DNA from: Polyangiaceae bacterium
GTDB lineage: Bacteria; Myxococcota_A; Polyangia; Polyangiales; Polyangiaceae
Direction: 5' to 3'
DNA length: 64,000 nt
Assembly (NCBI GenBank): GCA_016715885.1
Contig: JADJXL010000020.1
Span: forward strand, 310,001-374,000
This document shows positions 17,190 through 25,503 of this stretch, piece by piece. Each line of letters begins with the position of its first letter. The stretch's first letter is position 1. Both the position numbers and the translations under genes were made by a program. The notes under the pieces are model-generated. The model ran no database searches. It was not told the DNA's origin and saw only the letters and a program-made list of their open reading frames with translations.

Positions 17190-17423
17190 TCAGACAGCGC
17201 GCATGGCGCCGACGTGGAACGAGCGAAGGGTATTGCGACCGCAGAAGGGGCATGCCCAACCGACGTCGAAATGCTCGTTCGTCGCAGCCATGGTGTGAGC
17301 GGGGGCGACTTCGCGTGATCCGCCTCGAGATGCGGCTCCGGCGATGACCGTGCGCTTCTCGTCGAGCGTCGCCGTCAAGATCGCCTGGCATTCGCATCGA
17401 CTGTTCACGGTGTACTGGCTCAT
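17190..17423 (-). CDS. Small putative zinc-binding protein
   Basis: 77 residues. CGGAG lies five bases before the ATG at 17423. Four Cys are placed as C10-x-C12 and C58-x2-C61 (W-A-C-P-F-C-G-R), the latter like a zinc knuckle. The middle is basic and flexible. I do not recognise the family. A perfect inverted repeat sits 18-35 bases upstream of the start, so transcription may be controlled there. Confidence 0.6.
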   Translation of the reverse strand: MSQYTVNSRCECQAILTATLDEKRTVIAGAASRGGSREVAPAHTMAATNEHFDVGWACPFCGRNTLRSFHVGAMRAV

Positions 17424-17440
17424 GAATCTCCGGGATCGAT

Positions 17441-17458
17441 CGATTGTCGGGACAATCG
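17441..17458. promoter_or_regulatory. Perfect inverted repeat, possible operator
   Basis: CGATTGTC-GG-GACAATCG, two exact 8-base arms around a 2-base centre. It lies in the 109-bp gap between the small zinc-binding gene (start 17423, minus strand) and the end of the lipoprotein gene (17533). The TTGTC-N2-GACAA core has the look of a dimeric repressor site (TetR/LexA-like geometry). No T-tract follows, so a terminator is less likely. Confidence 0.45.
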
Positions 17459-17532
17459 GCTAAAGAGCTTTCCGCCTGCTTATAAGGCGTGGCGCCGTAA
17501 GGCTCAAGGGAGTTACTTCGGAACGCGGCTCG

Positions 17533-18858
17533 TCACAACTTCTTGACTTCGACCGCCTGGATGGTTGCCGAGCCTGGCCCAACGAGGCCGATGACGAGGC
17601 TCGAGTCGTCGGTGAATTTCGCGTCGAGGGACCGGCCGCCATCGAGCGACAAGGTGCGAAGAATGGCGCGATCGCCTGTCGAGTCACGAACGGTCATGAA
17701 CAGATGGGCGCGGGGGCGGCCGATGGTGATGGCATCGATTGAAGCAGCCGGGCACACGAACGATGCCTTGCCGGATATCGGTTTGGCCCCGCCGATGGTG
17801 CACTTCGTTTCGACCTGCAGTTCGTTTGGCGCTTCGGCGAGCGCTGAAGCGATGACGGATCCACCACGCACGAGCTCGACGTCATCGAATTCGAACGCGG
17901 CACTGCGACTGCCGATCCCAACGTAAAAGCCGCTCGATCCAGGCACCGCCGTGAGCGTGACTTGCTGCTCTCCTGCGCCTGCTTTGGCGATCGGAAAAGT
18001 GGACGTCGTATCGATCGCGTCGGGGTCTTCGAGCGACCGGAGCGCTACGTAGAACACGTCGCCTGTCTGAGCTGCACGGTACTTGAACCGAACGGTCAGC
18101 TCGTCTCCAGGCTTGATGAGCGGTGGAGTCGACGGCGAGTAGTTGCCGGTCACGTGGACCAGGTATCGACTGCCGCCACTTGCGTGAAGCTCGGCGAGCC
18201 CCGCGCGCAGAACATCACGCGCACCGTCGGTCGTCGCGGAGATGGTGATGCCGCCAGAAGCCGCGGAGAACGTCAAACCAGCGCCTTCAATTTTGCCGAG
18301 TTTGTCTCCTAGAACCTTGACGGAGGTCGGCTTGGCGTCGGTGACGGTTCCTTGGGCGTCGACGGTTTTCCCATCGAGTTTCGCGGAGAGCGTTTTGACC
18401 TGCGTGTGGAGCTGACCGACGCCTTCGTTGTCGAGGAACTTGCGCTCGTCCCAGAGCTTGATGAGCGACGCCATGAGCTCGGCCAGCCGCGCGTCCTCGG
18501 CGTTGTGATCGGCAAGCGTCATCTTGCACGCGTTGTATTGAGCGCAGAGGTCGACGCGCCGATCTTTGAGTGTTTTGGCGAGATCGCCGGCTGCGTGAAT
18601 CGCTTCGATCCGTTCTTCGGATCCCTTGCTCGACGAAGCAATCCTCAGGGCGCCGTCGACGCTGAGCGCGCCGAAGTCTTCGGCGATGTCGGCACAGTTT
18701 TCACGCGGGATGGTCCCAATCGGCGCAGGGCAGGAGATTTCGCCTCCTTCCGCTCCGGCTGCAGTTTCGGCGCTGCCCTGGGCGCCTCCGCAGCCGCTCA
18801 TGAGGGCAAGAGTCATCCAGGGACAAACGCGGGAGAAAATCGATCGCGCGGCGGACAC
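17533..18858 (-). CDS. Hypothetical lipoprotein, 441 residues
   Basis: Signal peptide with lipobox L-M-S-G-C23, so the mature protein is probably lipid-anchored. Residues 40-150 are helical and Cys-containing (C43, C55 and C-A-Q-Y-N-A-C near 105). A middle part (about 165-230) is built of short beta strands rich in K-V-L-G/T-I-S. From about 235 to 320 there is a carbohydrate-binding-like or jelly-roll-like beta domain (G-D-E-L-T-V-R-F-K-Y-R ... F-E-F-D-D-V-E-L-V-R-G), and a beta-rich C-terminus. The F-D-D-V motif recalls CBM-type modules. No enzyme motif is seen. It stands alone between a regulatory palindrome and tRNA-Gly. Confidence 0.8.
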   Translation of the reverse strand: MSAARSIFSRVCPWMTLALMSGCGGAQGSAETAAGAEGGEISCPAPIGTIPRENCADIAEDFGALSVDGALRIASSSKGSEERIEAIHAAGDLAKTLKDRRVDLCAQYNACKMTLADHNAEDARLAELMASLIKLWDERKFLDNEGVGQLHTQVKTLSAKLDGKTVDAQGTVTDAKPTSVKVLGDKLGKIEGAGLTFSAASGGITISATTDGARDVLRAGLAELHASGGSRYLVHVTGNYSPSTPPLIKPGDELTVRFKYRAAQTGDVFYVALRSLEDPDAIDTTSTFPIAKAGAGEQQVTLTAVPGSSGFYVGIGSRSAAFEFDDVELVRGGSVIASALAEAPNELQVETKCTIGGAKPISGKASFVCPAASIDAITIGRPRAHLFMTVRDSTGDRAILRTLSLDGGRSLDAKFTDDSSLVIGLVGPGSATIQAVEVKKL

Positions 18859-18956
18859 GACGACGAGGATATGCCAGCTTGCGCCGTGCGCGGCAGGGAA
18901 CGTCGCCGGGGGCTTGCCAAACGCTTACGACTCCGCTAATCATGGCCTCGCAGTTC

Positions 18957-19029
18957 GCGGGACTAGCTCAGTTGGTAGAGCATCAGCTTCCCAAGCTGAG
19001 GGTCGCGAGTTCGAGCCTCGTGTCCCGCT
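18957..19029 (+). tRNA. tRNA-Gly (anticodon CCC)
   Basis: A full cloverleaf can be folded. The acceptor stem GCGGGAC (18957-18963) pairs with GTCCCGC (19022-19028), with T as discriminator. The D arm is GCTC/GAGC. The anticodon stem TCAGC/GCTGA holds the loop T-T-C-C-C-A-A, giving anticodon CCC for the Gly codon GGG. The T arm is GCGAG/CTCGT around TTCGAGC. The terminal CCA is only partly encoded (CC then G). Confidence 0.97.
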
Positions 19030-19231
19030 CCGAATTCAAAATCGCGCGTATGCAGACCCAGCGTACGCAGACTCAGCCATAAAGCTGCCGTGTGTCGCGC
19101 CCAAGGCGACGTCAGCCACGGAGATGCATCCAAGCCAATGGCCGTGATGAGCGGTCATGCGGGCGATGCGAATCGCGTAAACGTCTTCGACGGCTGCGCG
19201 ATCCGAGTGTCGTGCCGGGGGGACGAATTGG

Positions 19232-20707
19232 ATGCTTCAGACCCAGCGCGTCGCGTGGAACGCCGTGTTGATGCTCGCCAAGCAGGGCGTGATGGCGGTG
19301 CTCAGCGTCGTCTTCGTCGGCTTTCTTGCGCGCAGCGTGGGCGTGGCTGCTTGGGGAGAATTGCAGGCTTCCATCGCGCTTTGCGCGATGGCGTCGATCA
19401 TCGCAGGGCTCGGCGTGCGTGGCTACGTCGCGCGCGAAATCGCCGTCCGTCCGGAGCTTGGCCCTCGGCATTTGGGTTCGGCGCTCATGATTCGCGGCCT
19501 GATGGGCGCCGTCATCCTGTCGATCATCGCGACGGCGACGTGCTCGATGCATCCGAGCTCGGAAGCACGGTGGCTCGTGCCCATCGCTGCAGCATCGCAA
19601 CTCGCCACGTTGCTCTACACGACGATGTGGCTGAGCTTCGAGGCGCACGAGCAGTTCAAGTACATCCTGTACGTCGAGCTCGTTGCTCGCCTGTTCGTCC
19701 TGGCGTGTGCGTCGATCTGCGTTGCGGCAGGACTTGGCATCCTCAGCGCGGCCATCGTTTTTGCGGTCGGCAACGTGATCGAGCTCGTTCTGACGTACTA
19801 CTTCCTGAGCTCGCGTCTGTATGCGCCGCGTTTGTCGGCGGACTTTTTCGAGCTGTTGTCGATCGCGAAGCGGAGTTTGCCCATTGGGTTCGCCGGTGCG
19901 CTCTTTGGTGCGGTTCGTCAATCCGATCGAGTGCTCTTGCGATGGTTCGGCGATGAAACGGCGGTCGGCATTTTCAGCGCTGGATACGTGCTCGTCGAGC
20001 AACTAGAGCTCGTATCGGACCTCCTCTTCGGTGCAGCATTTGCAGCGGGTATGCGCCTGTATGCGCGCGATCGAGAAAGCTTTCACGAGCTTTACTCGAC
20101 GGCGTTCGTGGTCGCCGTAGCGCTCGGCCTTCCCATGGCTGCGGGGGTTTGTCTGCTCGCACCGGACATCATCCAGCTCGTGTACGGTGGGCGCGAGTTC
20201 GCTGGGGCCGTACACGCTTTACGGATACTGGCGTGGCACGTGCCGACGATGTTCGCATATCACGTTGCGGCGATGCCGCTTCTCGCGGGCAAACGCGAGG
20301 CGCATCTCGGCGCGGTGCTCTTGCCGGCACTCGTCGTCATCGTCGGCATGGATTGGATCCTGGTCCCGGCCTACGGAGCCGTTGGTGCAGCAACGACCGC
20401 GCTCGTCGTTGCGACGGGTGTCTTGATTGCGCTTCTAGCGATCACGCCATCGTGTGTTCGAGTGGTCCCGGTGCAGCGAGTTCGTTCGGCGATCATCTCC
20501 ACGGTGCTCATGGCGCTGGTGGTGCACTTCGTACGCGAACCACTTGGGATGTGGGCCGCGATCGTCGCGGGCGCATCGACCTATGCTGCGCTGCTGTTCG
20601 CTCTGCGTGTCGTCACGACAGACGATGTTCGCGGGCTCGTTCGACCAGCGACGGCGCAGTTTCATCGGGACGAACCGTGTGAAGAAACTGCAAGCAAGCG
20701 TGCATAA
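19232..20707 (+). CDS. Wzx-like oligosaccharide flippase
   Basis: 491 residues, nearly all hydrophobic, with about 12-14 predicted membrane helices spread evenly. The N-terminus (W-N-A-V-L-M-L-A-K-Q-G) and the early motif G-E-L-Q-A-S-I-A-L fit the MOP-superfamily polysaccharide translocase family, as does the mid-protein R-Q-S-D-R-V-L-L-R-W-F with charged residues between helices. Family knowledge: Wzx proteins flip undecaprenyl-linked oligosaccharides across the inner membrane. A GGGGGGAC ribosome site lies eight bases before the ATG. No other glycan gene is adjacent, so it may serve a pathway encoded elsewhere. It starts 202 bp after tRNA-Gly; I see nothing in that gap. Confidence 0.9.
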   Translation: MLQTQRVAWNAVLMLAKQGVMAVLSVVFVGFLARSVGVAAWGELQASIALCAMASIIAGLGVRGYVAREIAVRPELGPRHLGSALMIRGLMGAVILSIIATATCSMHPSSEARWLVPIAAASQLATLLYTTMWLSFEAHEQFKYILYVELVARLFVLACASICVAAGLGILSAAIVFAVGNVIELVLTYYFLSSRLYAPRLSADFFELLSIAKRSLPIGFAGALFGAVRQSDRVLLRWFGDETAVGIFSAGYVLVEQLELVSDLLFGAAFAAGMRLYARDRESFHELYSTAFVVAVALGLPMAAGVCLLAPDIIQLVYGGREFAGAVHALRILAWHVPTMFAYHVAAMPLLAGKREAHLGAVLLPALVVIVGMDWILVPAYGAVGAATTALVVATGVLIALLAITPSCVRVVPVQRVRSAIISTVLMALVVHFVREPLGMWAAIVAGASTYAALLFALRVVTTDDVRGLVRPATAQFHRDEPCEETASKRA

Positions 20708-20923
20708 CTAGCTGACGAGCGAGCGAGCATGCATCAAGCTTTCAGGGTGCCGGAGGGGGGAGCGTACAGAGTGCGCCGGCGACGGCGCGAGCTTACTTCG
20801 AGGTTGGTTCGCACCGTCGAGCGGCGAGGGCGTCCGGGGCCGCCTAGGGCGACACGTTGGCCAAACGTCTCGCCCGCGCCTGCGGTGGCCAAGCGCTTGG
20901 ATGGTGGGATCGAGCGGCTTCCG

Positions 20924-22237
20924 ATGGGAACGGGTGGTTACGACCTGGTCACGCGCCTTGGCGGCGGAGGCATGGCGGACGTGTTCCTTGCGCGTCGTCG
21001 GGGGCTGCATGGGATCGAGCACGACGTCGTGATCAAGCGGCTGCGTGACGACGTTCGAGCGTTGCCGACGATCACGAAGATGTTCACGTGGGAAGCGTGG
21101 ATCTCGTCGCGGCTATGCCATCCGAACATCGCAGCGTTTTACGACTTCGTCTCTCATCGTGGCCGGGATCATCTCGTGCTGGAGCACGTACGCGGGCCGG
21201 ATGTTGCGACGATGATTCGAGCGCTGCGCGACGCTGGTCGAGCATTTCCCGTACGAGCCGTCATCGATGTCGGCATTGCAGCCGCACGCGCGCTTGCTCA
21301 TGCGCATGCCCTTGCAGATGAGGATGGGCGCATGCTGGGCCTGGTGCACCGCGACGTGAGCCCACAGAACATCCTCGTGTCCGTCGATGGCCAGGTAAAA
21401 CTCATCGACTTTGGAGTCGCGAAGACGACGAGCTTGCACGTTCCGCGTGAATCCGAGCCTGCGCTCGTGAAAGGGAAAATGGGGTACATCGCGCCCGAAC
21501 ACCTTCGCGGCCAGCCGCTCGATGCGCGCAGTGACCTCTACGGTTTGGGAGTCGTCCTCTTCGAAATGTTGACGGGCACGCCGCTGCTTCGACGCAGCGA
21601 GGACATGGAGATGATGCGTGCGGCGCTGTTGCTCGAGGTCCCGCAACTCACGGCAATACGCCCGGAATGCCCATCATCGCTCGACGCGCTCGTTCGTCGT
21701 GCACTCGCTCGGAACCCCGACGATCGTTTCGAGAGCGCGGGAGCCATGGAGCGTGCGCTGGTCGAGGTAGCATCGGGAGTGGACGAAGAAGTTGGAGCAC
21801 CAACGTTAACAGAGATCGCTCGAAGCGTGTACACATCGCACGACGGCCGGCACTTGAACGAACTGCGGACGAACTTTCCGCACCTGGTACCTGCGGCGCC
21901 CGTCGTCGCACACGCACAGCGTCGACCCAGTGCGGAGGAGCCGAAGACGCGTCCCGAAGGGGTTCGACGTGCAGAAGCACCCGACGTCGGCGCAGCGCCT
22001 CATGGCGATGCACCGGTGAGCAGTTCGAGCGCACAAGAAATCGTCGCCGCGACGACGCCGCCACCGAAACGACAACGATCTCACGCGTGGTCGAAACGCG
22101 CGGTGCCGCTTTTCATTGCGTTCGTATGTGGCGTGATCATCGCGGCAACGGCCCTCGATCTCGCGCGAAAGAAAGAAGCTTCATCCAACGAACCGACGCA
22201 CGGCTCCGCGGCGCCACGATTGTACCCGCAGCCTTAG
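20924..22237 (+). CDS. Ser/Thr protein kinase with one C-terminal membrane helix
   Basis: 437 residues from the ATG at 20924; the frame opens at 20729, but the extra 65 residues are Arg/Pro-rich with poor codons. Complete kinase motifs: L-G-G-G-G-M-A-D-V-F loop, V-V-I-K Lys, H-R-D-V-S-P-Q-N catalytic loop, D-F-G-V-A-K, and Y-I-A-P-E-H activation-segment end. The V-S-P-Q-N variant is usual in myxobacterial kinases. After the kinase domain (to about residue 270) comes a Pro/Ala-rich linker, a membrane helix (about 395-418, L-F-I-A-F-V-C-G-V-I-I-A-A-T-A-L) and a short tail. There is no recognisable extracytoplasmic sensor, so input may come through partners. Confidence 0.92.
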   Translation: MGTGGYDLVTRLGGGGMADVFLARRRGLHGIEHDVVIKRLRDDVRALPTITKMFTWEAWISSRLCHPNIAAFYDFVSHRGRDHLVLEHVRGPDVATMIRALRDAGRAFPVRAVIDVGIAAARALAHAHALADEDGRMLGLVHRDVSPQNILVSVDGQVKLIDFGVAKTTSLHVPRESEPALVKGKMGYIAPEHLRGQPLDARSDLYGLGVVLFEMLTGTPLLRRSEDMEMMRAALLLEVPQLTAIRPECPSSLDALVRRALARNPDDRFESAGAMERALVEVASGVDEEVGAPTLTEIARSVYTSHDGRHLNELRTNFPHLVPAAPVVAHAQRRPSAEEPKTRPEGVRRAEAPDVGAAPHGDAPVSSSSAQEIVAATTPPPKRQRSHAWSKRAVPLFIAFVCGVIIAATALDLARKKEASSNEPTHGSAAPRLYPQP

Positions 22238-22280
22238 AACAGCGGAGCCAGGCGTCGAAAGATCGGCCAATTCACAGGGA

Positions 22281-22544
22281 TCACGTGTCCATGCGCTTCC
22301 CGATCGCGAGGTTGTAGATCCCGAGCAGCACGACGGCACCGAGGATGGACATGAGAAATCCGGCCGGTGACGTGTTCGTCGTGGCAACGCCGATGAGGCG
22401 GCTCAAGAAACCACCGACGAGCGCTCCGCCGATGCCGAGAAGAACCGTAACGGCGAAGCCGCCAGGTTCGCGTCCAGGGGTCACCAACTTGGCGATCACC
22501 CCGACCACCAGACCAAACAGTACCCACAACAGAACCGACATCAT
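22281..22544 (-). CDS. GlsB/YeaQ/YmgE-family small membrane protein
   Basis: 87 residues from the ATG at 22544, with AAAGGGGG six bases upstream. Three hydrophobic helices with small-residue packing: W-V-L-F-G-L-V-V-G-V-I-A-K, then the hallmark P-G-R-E-P-G-G turn, G-I-G-G-A-L-V-G-G-F-L, and a last helix ending in G-K-R. This matches the transglycosylase-associated (YeaQ/YmgE) family of stress-induced inner-membrane proteins, whose biochemical role is not settled. It lies 143 bp downstream of OtsA on the same strand; OtsA also belongs to stress tolerance, which fits. Confidence 0.93.
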   Translation of the reverse strand: MMSVLLWVLFGLVVGVIAKLVTPGREPGGFAVTVLLGIGGALVGGFLSRLIGVATTNTSPAGFLMSILGAVVLLGIYNLAIGKRMDT

Positions 22545-22687
22545 GTTCAGCCCCCTTTCGCTCGCGCACACCTGTGCGACGCGTCGCCCAAACGAGGTGA
22601 CGTGCTGCAAGCCGAGACGCCGCAGCTCTGTCCCGTCCGAACGCTCGCGTTGCAGAGGCCGTGCCGGGCGGAGCGTGTACCGCCTCA

Positions 22688-24205
22688 TCACACGCCCCGA
22701 CGTCGAGGCTCCACGCTCTCCAGATCATTCATCCACGTCGTTATCGGTTCTGTCAGCGAAGATCCGACAGCTCGCCGAGCTCGCGGACGAACCTCACGCC
22801 GAACGACGTTATGGCTCATCAGCCCATTCGCTTGTTCGAGTTGGCTCATGAAGTTGGAGGTCCAACGATCGAGCGATACTTCGCTCACGACGCGCTTTAG
22901 CTCTGCCATGCGTGCGGAGTCGGTGGACGTCTCCGCGGACAACGTCGCTGCAGAGAGCGTCGCTTGGAGAGCGTCTTCGTCATATGGATTGACGAGCCAC
23001 GCGCCACGCAAGACGTCTGCCGCTCCCGTCATCGTGCTCAGGACCAAGCGTCCGTGCGGGCCCGGCCTCGTCGCGACGTACTCGAAAGCAACGAGGTTCA
23101 TCCCGTCTCTCATGGGCGTGACGAGCGCGACGTCGGCAGCCAAGTAAAACGCTGCGAGCTCTTCCGCCGCGTAACTGCGCGCGAAGAAGTGCACCGGCCT
23201 TCGGGTTGGACTGCCAAACCGGCCCAAGATACGACCGACCGCTGCCTCCACGCTCTCTCGTAGCGCGCGGTACGCCGGAACCATCTCTCGACTTGGCACG
23301 GCGATCTGCACGAGCGTCGCGTGCTCGCGTGCTTCGCTGCTTTGTTCGAGCATCCGTTCGAACGCTTCGAGACGTTCGACGATCCCCTTGGAGTAGTCGA
23401 TGCGATCGACCGCCAAGAGCAGCCGTGATCCGCCTAGGTTTGCGCGCAGGGCGCTTGCGTTTGCCTGAACGTTTGCATCGCGGCCCAGCGCTGACCACGC
23501 ACCGACGTCGATGCCAATGGGACAGGCGACAACACGAGAAAGCCGACCATCGTTCGCAACGAGTAAGCCGTCACCGTCGCCTTCGTACGGTATGGCCAGC
23601 TCTTGCAGCGCACCCGCGAACGCTGTCGCGTAACGAGGTACGTGGAGACCGACGAGGTCCGCGCCGAGCAGACCTTCAACGAGCTCCTTGGACCATGGCA
23701 AGGTGCGAAAAACCTCGGGGCCTGGCCATGGAACGTGCCAGAAGAACCCGATCGTGAGGTCTGGGCGCCGCGCGCGTACGAGCGCGGGCACGAGCGCAAG
23801 TTGATAGTCGTGAACCCATACGGTTCCTCGAAGCGGTGCCGTTGCAAAGACGACCTCGGCCACGCGCTTGTTGACGTCCAGATACGCACGAGCTTCGTTG
23901 CGACGAAAACGACAGCGCTCGACGAAGCCGTGCGCGAGCGGCCAAAGGGCTCCCGTCGATGCCCCCGCGTACCATGGGCGTCGAACCTCGCTCGGGATCG
24001 ATACGGGAATGACTTGGAAGTCTGCGTCGCTCGTGCTCGTGGCGTCCTGGTCATTTCCCGCAGCGATCCAGGTACCTCGCGCACGTTGCATCAGTGGAAG
24101 TAGTGCGGAAACCAGCCCACCCGGAGCGCGAGAAACGTTTTCGCCTCCACCGGTGAACGGCGCCCGAGCGCTCACGACGATGAGCCGACCGGCTTGCTTT
24201 GCCAT
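22688..24205 (-). CDS. otsA: Trehalose-6-phosphate synthase (GT20)
   Basis: 505 residues from the ATG at 24205, which has GGAG at a good distance; the frame opens at 24274. Family blocks are all present: A-P-G-G-L near the start for UDP-glucose, V-W-V-H-D-Y-Q-L, F-F-W-H-V-P-W-P, A-V-D-R-I-D-Y-S-K-G and P-M-R-D-G-M-N-L-V-A-F-E-Y. It makes trehalose-6-phosphate from UDP-glucose and glucose-6-phosphate in the cytosol. No OtsB phosphatase follows; that gene must be elsewhere. Trehalose is an osmolyte and a spore protectant in related bacteria. The C-terminal 35 residues are basic and look disordered. Confidence 0.95.
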   Translation of the reverse strand: MAKQAGRLIVVSARAPFTGGGENVSRAPGGLVSALLPLMQRARGTWIAAGNDQDATSTSDADFQVIPVSIPSEVRRPWYAGASTGALWPLAHGFVERCRFRRNEARAYLDVNKRVAEVVFATAPLRGTVWVHDYQLALVPALVRARRPDLTIGFFWHVPWPGPEVFRTLPWSKELVEGLLGADLVGLHVPRYATAFAGALQELAIPYEGDGDGLLVANDGRLSRVVACPIGIDVGAWSALGRDANVQANASALRANLGGSRLLLAVDRIDYSKGIVERLEAFERMLEQSSEAREHATLVQIAVPSREMVPAYRALRESVEAAVGRILGRFGSPTRRPVHFFARSYAAEELAAFYLAADVALVTPMRDGMNLVAFEYVATRPGPHGRLVLSTMTGAADVLRGAWLVNPYDEDALQATLSAATLSAETSTDSARMAELKRVVSEVSLDRWTSNFMSQLEQANGLMSHNVVRREVRPRARRAVGSSLTEPITTWMNDLESVEPRRRGV

Positions 24206-24378
24206 AGCGACTCCGTTCATGCGAAAGTGATGCCGTCTTGGGCATGCCGCCGAAGCCCTGGACGAAATCGGCAAGGCGCCATTCGTCCTGCTGAAGCGGT
24301 GCGCGCGCTGTTTACACAGCGGAATTGGTTGCTGTGACCGCGTGTGTTACGGTCGAAATCCGGAGGAGAATCCCCACA

Positions 24379-25410
24379 GTGCGGTTCAATCGCATCGCTT
24401 CGCTCGTCACCTTCACGCTGTCTTTGTCCGTCGCGTTTCCATCGAATGCGCAGACTGATGAAGAAAAAGCCGCCGCTCGAGCTCTGGCCATTCAAGGGGC
24501 GACCGCGCTCCAAGAGAACAAGTTTGCCGAGGCCATCGATCTCATCACGCGTGCCGAAGCAGTCGTGCACGCGCCCCCGCACCTGCTCATGATCGGTCGA
24601 GCTCAGGTTGGTCTCGGCCGACTGGTCGCAGCGCGCGAGAGCTTTCTGAAGGTCATCCGTGAACAGCTCCCGGTCACCGCACCCGCAGCTTTCAAGAAAG
24701 CTCAGCAGGAAGCCAAGACAGACCTCGAAGCGATCGAACCTCGTATCGGTTCGTTGCGGATCGCGCTCACGGGGCCGGGGGCAGGCGATCCTTCCAAGGT
24801 CACCGTGAAGCTCGACGATCAACCTGTCACCACCGCGCTCATCGGTGTGCACCGGCCGATCGACCCGGGCAAACACGTGGTGACCGCTTATGTCACCGGC
24901 CGTAGCCCCGTATCGCAGGAAGTGAGCCTCGGAGACGGCGAGAAGAAAGAGATCGAGCTTTCGGTCGAAACCCCGGCAACGCTCGTTCCCGATGAAACAC
25001 CGGACGAAACTCCGCCTCCTCCGCCGCCTCCGCCTCCTTCGGGCATGAGCCCGCTGCGTATCGCGGGGATTGCTGGCATGGGTGTTGGCGCAGCGGGGCT
25101 CATCGTCGGGGGCGTGTTCCTTGGCCTCCAAGCGTCGAAGCAGTCCGAAGCGAACACCTTGTTCGATACCTGCAAGGCGCAGCCTGGAGGCTGTACGCAG
25201 GCCGAGCGAGATGACGTTGGCGCACTCGATAATGCGGCGGCAACGCGTGGAACGATTGGCATCGCGAGCCTCATCGGCGGTGCCGTACTTGCTGGTGGTG
25301 GTGTCGCGTTGTTTCTGATCGGCGGCAAGAAGGCACAGCCCAAGCCCACGAACGGCTTCGTCATGCCGTACGTCACTCCAAACGGCGGCGGACTGGTCGG
25401 TCGGTTCTAG
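24379..25410 (+). CDS. Exported TPR/PEGA-like protein with two C-terminal membrane helices
   Basis: 343 residues from the GTG at 24379, preceded by GGAGGAG; the frame opens at 24325. A signal peptide (ending S-N-A-Q) leads to about 80 residues of TPR-like helices (A-I-D-L-I-T-R-A-E-A ... L-L-M-I-G-R-A-Q), then a beta-rich PEGA-like segment (H-R-P-I-D-P-G-K-H-V-V-T-A) and a Pro run (about 215-232). Two hydrophobic helices flank a Cys-containing loop (C-K-A-Q-P-G-G-C). Many myxobacterial proteins have this build; their function is unknown. It is divergent from otsA and converges on a kinase gene. Confidence 0.82.
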   Translation: MRFNRIASLVTFTLSLSVAFPSNAQTDEEKAAARALAIQGATALQENKFAEAIDLITRAEAVVHAPPHLLMIGRAQVGLGRLVAARESFLKVIREQLPVTAPAAFKKAQQEAKTDLEAIEPRIGSLRIALTGPGAGDPSKVTVKLDDQPVTTALIGVHRPIDPGKHVVTAYVTGRSPVSQEVSLGDGEKKEIELSVETPATLVPDETPDETPPPPPPPPPSGMSPLRIAGIAGMGVGAAGLIVGGVFLGLQASKQSEANTLFDTCKAQPGGCTQAERDDVGALDNAAATRGTIGIASLIGGAVLAGGGVALFLIGGKKAQPKPTNGFVMPYVTPNGGGLVGRF

Positions 25411-25503
25411 AACCTCGTCACAATCCGATTCCGAGATCAGGCGTGAGGCGCGAAGTTCGGGCAAACCCGCAACGACCACGCTTCTACGGAGCTGCCTTTC
25501 CGC

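Noticed and set aside
18957..19231. tRNA-Gly as an integration site for mobile DNA
   Set aside because: No integrase gene or direct repeat of the tRNA end is visible in the window.
20729..20923. 65-residue N-terminal extension of the kinase
   Set aside because: The codons look non-coding (rare AGG/AGA, Arg/Pro-rich) and the kinase starts well at 20924.
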